Below the pieces are notes generated by a model. That model was given only the letters and a program-made list of their open reading frames with translations, did not search any database and was not told the DNA's origin. A program made the position numbers and the translations under genes. This document shows positions 59,517 to 64,000 of a stretch of DNA of 64,000 bases, in pieces; within the stretch, counting starts at the first letter, position 1, and every line of letters starts with the position of its first letter. This DNA comes from Nocardioides humi (lineage in GTDB: Bacteria; Actinomycetota; Actinomycetes; Propionibacteriales; Nocardioidaceae): assembly GCF_006494775.1 (NCBI RefSeq), contig NZ_CP041146.1:1922001-1986000 (forward strand), written 5' to 3'.

Positions 59517-60544
59517 ATGAAGTCACATCTGCTCACCTTCGGCGACCACCTGCCGGACCCCGTGACGGGTACGTCGACCACGGTCGCCGAACGTCACGCC
59601 GCCATCATCGAGTCGGCCGTCGCGGCCGAGGCGGCCGGGTTCGACGGGTTCAACGTCGGCGAGCACCACGCCGGCCCGTTCGTCAGCGTGAGCCCGCCCG
59701 TCCTCCTCGCCGCGGTCGCCGCACGGACGTCGACGCTGCGGCTGGGGACCGGGGTGACCCTGCTCGCCAACAGCGACCCGCTCCGCGTCGCCGAGGACTT
59801 CGCCGTCCTCGACCTGGTCTCCGGCGGGCGCGCGGAGATGTGCGTCGGCCGGGGCAACCTGTTCGCCAAGACCTACGAGATCTTCGGCCAGTCCCTGGAC
59901 GACTCCCGCCAGCTCTTCGAGGAGAACGTCGAGCTGCTCCTCCGGCTCTGGACCGAGGAGTCGGTGACCTGGAGCGGGCTCTCCCGTCCTCCCCTGCGCG
60001 ACGTGACGCTCCAGCCGAGGCCGATCCAGGTCCCCCACCCGCCGCTCGCGATCGGCGGGGCGGGTCCGCAGAGACCGCGCACCTGGCCGCCCGGCTGGGC
60101 CTGCCGCTCGTCCTGCCCAGCGGCTTCAGCGCGCCGGACAGGTTCGTGCCGGTCGTCGAGACCTACAAGGAGGCGTTCCGCAGCGTCGAGGGCAGCCAGC
60201 CCCGGATCGGCGCGTGCTGGCACGTCAACGTGGCGCCGACCAGTCAGCAGGCCCGCGAGCGCTGGAGGCCGCGGTTCACCGCCTACCACGACTGGTTCGG
60301 CTCGCTGGTGCAGAGCCAGACCCCGGGCTTCACCTCCGCGCCGCTCGACTTCGAGTGGACGATCACCCACGGGTCCGCCGTCGCGGGCTCCCCCGCCGAG
60401 GTCACCGAGCGGCTGCTCTACCTGTCCGAGACGCTCGACATCGACACCAACCTCATCTACGTCGACTCGGGCGGCGCGCCGCTCCCCGAGGTCCTCGACA
60501 TGATCGACCTCCTCGGCCACGAGGTCCTGCCCAAGCTGGCCTGA
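59517..60544 (+). CDS. LLM-class (luciferase-like) flavin-dependent oxidoreductase (one frame break)
   Basis: 342-residue flavoprotein after restoring one base. Features are FDGFNVGEHHAGPFVSVSPPVLLAAVA, TLRLGTGVTLLANSDPLRVAEDFAVLDLVSGGRAEMCVGRGN (luciferase-monooxygenase core) and, after the break at 60057-60060, ETAHLAARLGLPLVLPSGF. The GEHH and SGGR segments match FMN-dependent luciferase-type monooxygenases, which supports an oxygenase, possibly of Baeyer-Villiger or desulphonation type. AAGGAG is eight bases upstream. Second unit of a forward operon with ferredoxin, P450, VOC and TIM-barrel genes. Confidence 0.85.
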
Positions 60545-60594
60545 CGGCCCTCCGCCCCGCAGTACCGACCCTCAGACCGCCTGGAGGAACCTTC

Positions 60595-60789
60595 ATGAAG
60601 ATCGACATCGACTTCGAGCGCTGCTGCGGAGCCGGTCAGTGCGTCCTCGCCGCTCCGGAGGTCTTCGACCAGTCCGACGAGACCGGCCTGGTCATCCTGC
60701 TGGACATCGAGCCGGCCGACCATCTGCACGACGGCGTGCGCGAGGCGGCTCTCGCCTGCCCGGCGCAGTGCATCACCGTCCACGAGTGA
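60595..60789 (+). CDS. ferredoxin, P450-associated
   Basis: 64-residue acidic ferredoxin. Cys10 and Cys16 (C-x5-C), Cys55 (CP motif) and additional Cys11 and Cys59 are present, most consistent with a [3Fe-4S] cluster and possibly a different cluster if an extra Cys is used. GGAGGAA precedes the ATG. The P450 gene follows after 68 bases, so this is its electron donor; the ferredoxin reductase at 36182-37378 would reduce it. Confidence 0.92.
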   Translation: MKIDIDFERCCGAGQCVLAAPEVFDQSDETGLVILLDIEPADHLHDGVREAALACPAQCITVHE

Positions 60790-60857
60790 CCCACGGCCGG
60801 CGGCCGTCAGCGACCTGACCCACCTCCGCACCACCGATCAGAATCGAGGCGACTCCC

Positions 60858-62057
60858 ATGCCGACCACCGCTGTTCGCTTCCCCTTCACCCGCACCCGGC
60901 CGTTCGACCTCGAGCCGGAGATCTCCGAGCTGAGGGAGAGCGCGTCGATCTCGCAGGCCGAGCTCTTCGACGGCAAGCTGGCGTGGCTGATCACCCGGTT
61001 CGACGACGTGATGGCCGTCTGCACGAACCCGGCCTTCAGCTCGGACACCACCAAGGACGGCTATCCGGAGGTCTTCGAGGGGCGCACCAGCAAGGCCGAC
61101 AAGGAGAAGTCCCTCATCAGCATGGATCCGCCGGACCACGACGAGCTGCGGCGGATGCTGACGCGCTGGTTCACGGTGAAGCGGGCCGAGGCCATGCGCC
61201 CACGGATCCAGGCCCTGGTGGACGAGCTGATCGACGGCATGCTGGCCGAGGAGGGCCGGATCGACCTCGTGCAGGACTTCGCCCTGCCGATCCCCACCGC
61301 GGTGATCTGCTGGCTCCTGGGCGTTCCCGAGAAGGACCACCTGTTCTTCCAGGAGCGCTCGGGCACCCGGCTCGCCGTGGCGGCCTCGTCGGCCGACGTC
61401 TCCTCCGCGACCACCGAGCTGATGGCGTACCTCGACGACCTCGTCGGGGTGAAGATCGAGCAGCCCGAGGACGACATCATCAGCGACCTCGTGCACCAGT
61501 ACATGCTCCCGGGCACGCTGGACCGCGCCACCCTCGTGGACCTGGCCCGGCAGCTGCTCATCGCCGGGCACGAGAGCACGGCGAGCATGATCACCCTCGC
61601 CACGATGCTGCTCCTGGAGCATCCCGACCAGCTCGCCGACCTGCGCGCCAACCCCGAGCTCTACCCGAGCGCCGTCGAGGAGGTGCTGCGCTATCTCACC
61701 ATCGCCCAGCTCCTGGTCGGCCGCGTGGCCACCGAGGACGTGACCATCGGGCAGCAGGTCATCCGGGCGGGCGAGGGCGTGCGAGCGCTCCTCAACGCCG
61801 CGAACCGCGACCCCCGCGTCTTCACGGACCCCGACCAGCTCGACGTACGGCGTCCGAACGTGCGCCGCCACATGGCCTTCGGGTACGGCATCCACCAGTG
61901 CCTCGGCCAGGCCTACGCCCGCGTCGAGATGCAGGTGGCGCTGGAGACGCTCTTCCGCCGGCTCCCGGGCCTCGCCCTGGGCGTGCCGCTCGAGGAGGTC
62001 AGCTTCAAGTACGAGAGCGCCGTGCACGGCGTCCATGCCCTGCCGGTCACCGTCTGA
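60858..62057 (+). CDS. cytochrome P450 (CYP105-like)
   Basis: 399-residue soluble bacterial P450. The I-helix reads LLIAGHESTASM near residue 233, the K-helix ExxR is EEVLRYL near 275, and the haem loop is FGYGIHQCLGQAYAR with Cys348 as ligand. Unlike the tandem pair of zone A it has a standard L-helix. Together with the adjacent ferredoxin it forms a class I three-component system. It would hydroxylate or epoxidise an alicyclic or terpenoid-like substrate, consistent with the two epoxide hydrolases in the zone. Confidence 0.95.
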   Translation: MPTTAVRFPFTRTRPFDLEPEISELRESASISQAELFDGKLAWLITRFDDVMAVCTNPAFSSDTTKDGYPEVFEGRTSKADKEKSLISMDPPDHDELRRMLTRWFTVKRAEAMRPRIQALVDELIDGMLAEEGRIDLVQDFALPIPTAVICWLLGVPEKDHLFFQERSGTRLAVAASSADVSSATTELMAYLDDLVGVKIEQPEDDIISDLVHQYMLPGTLDRATLVDLARQLLIAGHESTASMITLATMLLLEHPDQLADLRANPELYPSAVEEVLRYLTIAQLLVGRVATEDVTIGQQVIRAGEGVRALLNAANRDPRVFTDPDQLDVRRPNVRRHMAFGYGIHQCLGQAYARVEMQVALETLFRRLPGLALGVPLEEVSFKYESAVHGVHALPVTV

Positions 62058-62069
62058 GGAGCGGGCTCG

Positions 62070-62501
62070 ATGCTGCGCCACGAGGATCTGTTCCATGTCG
62101 GGATCGTGGTCGAGGACCTCCAGGCCGGCATGGCGGCGTACGGCGACCCGCTGGGCCTCGACTGGCGGGAGTGCTTCTACCCGACGCCGGACGTCCTCAC
62201 CCCCGAGGGCTTCCACACGATGGAGGTCGGCGCGGTCTACAGCCGCAGCGGGCCGGTCCACTACGAGCTGCTCCAGCAGCACCCCGGCGGTCTCTGGGCG
62301 GATCTCGGCCTGCACCACCTGGGCTACTTCACCGACGACCTGCCCGGCGAGATCGAGCGACTGTGCGCCGCGGGGGCGACCCGTGAGGGCGTGATGCACC
62401 GCGACGGCTCGCCGGTGGGCGCCTATCTCCTCCTCGACCGCACCCGGATCGAGCTCATCCCCCGCAGCGCCGCCGACCGTCTCATCGGGCCTGCCGTCTG
62501 A
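62070..62501 (+). CDS. VOC (glyoxalase-fold) family protein
   Basis: 143-residue vicinal-oxygen-chelate protein. FHVGIVVEDLQAGMAAYG gives the first metal-binding His; VHYELLQQHPGG and HHLGYFTDDL supply further His/Glu ligands; the C-terminus RIELIP carries the last Glu. Members include dioxygenases, isomerases and methylmalonyl-CoA-type epimerases. GAGGAG precedes the ATG. Its stop overlaps the next gene's ATG (TGATG). Confidence 0.87.
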   Translation: MLRHEDLFHVGIVVEDLQAGMAAYGDPLGLDWRECFYPTPDVLTPEGFHTMEVGAVYSRSGPVHYELLQQHPGGLWADLGLHHLGYFTDDLPGEIERLCAAGATREGVMHRDGSPVGAYLLLDRTRIELIPRSAADRLIGPAV

Positions 62502-63333
62502 TGCCGAGCCGCGAAGGGGCCACCGTGCCGGCGCTGGGCTACGAGACGATCCAGTTCGCACCGAAGTTCACCCCGCAGCCGCCGTCGCTCGAGCGTCAGA
62601 TCGACGCCGCCGCCGGAGCGGGGTTCTCCTGGATCGCCTTCGACCGGCACTCGCTCGAGGCAGCCGAGGCGACCCCCGCCGGCCTGGACGGGGTCGCCCG
62701 CGCCTGCGCGCGGGCCGCTCTGCCCTGCCGGGAGATCCAGTCCCTGCGGATCCTGGCGGACCCGGACGCGACGCTGGCCGGCGTCGAGGCGCTGCGCCGG
62801 CGGGTGGCGGCGCTGCGGCCCGACGTCGTACCGCTCATCCTCTTCGTCCCGCCGACCGAGGCGATCCTCGACCTGGTCCGGGAGAGCATCGCCCGCCTCC
62901 GCGCGGAGCACCCCACCGTCGCCTTCGCCCTCGAGTTCAGTCCGCTGTTCCCCGTCACCGACGTGCCGTCGGCGCTGCGGGTGACCGCAGACCTGGGCGT
63001 CGAGCGCGTCGGCCTCGCCGTCGACACCTGGCACGTCTTCAACGGCACCACCGCCTGGAGCGACCTCGCCGCGCTGCGCGCCGAGCAGGTGCCGCTGATC
63101 CAGTTCAACGACCACGGTCCGCTCGGCGACACTCCGATCACCCTCGCCAAGGACCATCGGCTGCTGCCCGGAGCCGGCGTGTTCCCCTCCCCCGCTTCGT
63201 CGGCACGATGCGGGCCAACGGCATCGACGCGCTCGTGGGCGTCGAGATCGTCTCGGCGCGGATGCGCGCGTGGAGCCCCGAGCAGTTCGCCCGCTGCGCG
63301 TTCGAGGCCGCCGCGCCGTACTGGGCCCGTTGA
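62501..63333 (+). CDS. sugar phosphate isomerase/epimerase-like TIM-barrel protein (one frame break)
   Basis: 277-residue AP-endonuclease-2-type TIM barrel after restoring one base. Metal-ligand candidates lie in VAFALEFSP, VGLAVDTWHVFNG and LIQFNDHGPLGDT. Past the break (C run 63189-63193, one C short) the sequence continues RFVGTMRANGIDALVGVEIVSARMRAWSP and ends FEAAAPYWAR. It is a distant relative of the gene at 37375. In inositol-type catabolism such proteins are isomerases; the function here is unknown. Confidence 0.82.
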
Positions 63334-63403
63334 CCGACCCCTGCCCGGCCGGCCGGGCACCCTGAACCCGAGAACCAAGACAGTGGACCCCGAGGAGACC
63401 TCC

Positions 63404-64000
63404 ATGAGCCAGATGAACGCCTACCGCATCGTCGACTGGGGGAAGGGCGCCTACGAGTCCGTCCCCGTCCCGAGCCCCGGGCCGGCGAGGTCCTGGTCGA
63501 GGTCGAGGGCGCCGGCCTGTGCGCCAGCGACCTGCACTTCCTGCACCTCCCGAGGGCGGCTGGGGCTCGGCGCCCCCGTGGACGCTGGGCCACGAGAACG
63601 CCGGCCTGGTGGCCGCCCTCGGCGACCACACCAGTCGCTTCGCGGTCGGCGACGCCGTCATCGCGACCGGCATCCGCAGCTGCGGGAGCTGCCGCTACTG
63701 CGTGCGCGGGCACGACAACCTGTGCGGCATGGCCACCGGCGGCCGCGGCGCCGGCATCGACGGCGGGTTCGCCCAGTACGTCATCGTGCCCGAGCGGGAG
63801 CTGGTGCGCCTGACGACCCTCGCGCCGCGCGAGGCCGCGCCGCTGGCCGACGCCGGGCACACGTCGTACGGCGCCGTCGCCCATGTGCTGGACCGGCTGA
63901 CCCCGGACGCCACCGCCCTGGTGATCGGGGCCGGAGGGGTCGGCTCGTACGCCGTGCAGTACCTCAAGCTGCTGACGGCCGCCCAGGTCGTCGTCGCCGA
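63404..64000 (+). CDS. zinc-dependent alcohol dehydrogenase (partial, two frame breaks)
   Basis: N-terminal half of a medium-chain dehydrogenase, cut by the window end. Start MSQMNAYRIVDWGKG with GAGGAG seven bases upstream. Zinc ligands: Cys in GLCASDLHF, His/Glu in LGHENAG and a structural CGSCRYC with later Cys. The Rossmann motif GAGGVGSYAVQYLKLL ends the visible part. Two single-base losses break it: near 63484 (GG for GGG) and at 63549-63551 (CCC for CCCC). Both lie in the first 50 codons. Likely an NAD-dependent alcohol dehydrogenase for the hydroxylated intermediate. Confidence 0.82.
   Translation, partial: MSQMNAYRIVDWGKGAYESVPVPSPGPARSWSRSRAPACAPATCTSCTSRGRLGLGAPVDAGPRERRPGGRPRRPHQSLRGRRRRHRDRHPQLRELPLLRARARQPVRHGHRRPRRRHRRRVRPVRHRARAGAGAPDDPRAARGRAAGRRRAHVVRRRRPCAGPADPGRHRPGDRGRRGRLVRRAVPQAADGRPGRRRR

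Overview
The window is high-GC DNA from a member of the Actinomycetota. GC-rich codons, tightly overlapping ATGA/GTGA gene junctions, a SepX/Glp/MoaC/RimJ block, an HrcA-type CIRCE element and tRNAs without an encoded CCA all fit a Nocardioides-like genome; the genus is an inference. Three zones are visible.

Zone A (1 to about 19.5 kb) is a catabolic cluster: a heteromeric-type acyl-CoA dehydrogenase pair, short-chain dehydrogenases, a thiolase, a luciferase-like flavin oxidoreductase, a 3-Cys ferredoxin, a DUF35/SCP2-thiolase pair, an NDMA-type alcohol dehydrogenase, two enoyl-CoA hydratases, an ACAD11-like dehydrogenase beside an APH-fold kinase, a 2-oxoacid:ferredoxin oxidoreductase (korAB) and two tandem paralogous P450s. 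Four of its promoters carry an intact TTTGATCA core, and two more carry degenerate versions. No regulator gene is present in the zone.

Zone B (19.85 to 32.6 kb) is a conserved chromosomal block. It runs from tRNA-Ala through sepX/glpR, a RimJ-like acetyltransferase, moaB, moaC, moeA/glp, a UDPGP-type uridylyltransferase, 5-formyl-THF cyclo-ligase, a penicillin-acylase-family hydrolase, a CIRCE-controlled FmdB/Ruc-like zinc-ribbon protein, a SAF-domain protein, mscL and an LCP-family ligase to tRNA-Arg. Its content resembles the Mycobacterium tuberculosis Rv0985c-Rv0996 neighbourhood.

Zone C (32.8 to 64 kb, continuing past the end) is a second, larger catabolic cluster. It has an IclR regulator, four acyl-CoA-type hydratase/isomerase genes (three crotonase-fold, one MaoC), six SDRs, two ACADs, a CoA-transferase, an acyl-CoA ligase, two EHN-type epoxide hydrolases, a second DUF35/thiolase pair, a second APH-fold kinase, two luciferase-like oxidoreductases, and a ferredoxin/P450 pair with a matching ferredoxin reductase about 23 kb away. 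Several intergenic regions carry GAATC/GATTC or TCGTATT/AATACGA inverted repeats that look like operators.

Together zones A and C look like parallel pathways for an alicyclic or terpenoid/steroid-like substrate: P450 hydroxylation or epoxidation, epoxide hydrolysis, SDR/ADH oxidation, possible flavin-dependent Baeyer-Villiger-type oxygenation, CoA activation, phosphorylation-assisted dehydroxylation of hydroxyacyl-CoA (kinase plus ACAD), beta-oxidation and retro-aldol or thiolytic cleavage. The substrate cannot be read from the sequence.

A data-quality point affects the annotation. Eleven frame breaks in nine otherwise intact genes are each explained by one missing G or C, mostly in short homopolymer runs. 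In the eight affected genes that are complete, adding the missing base or bases restores a length divisible by three. These are probably consensus errors rather than pseudogenes, so the genes are annotated at full length.
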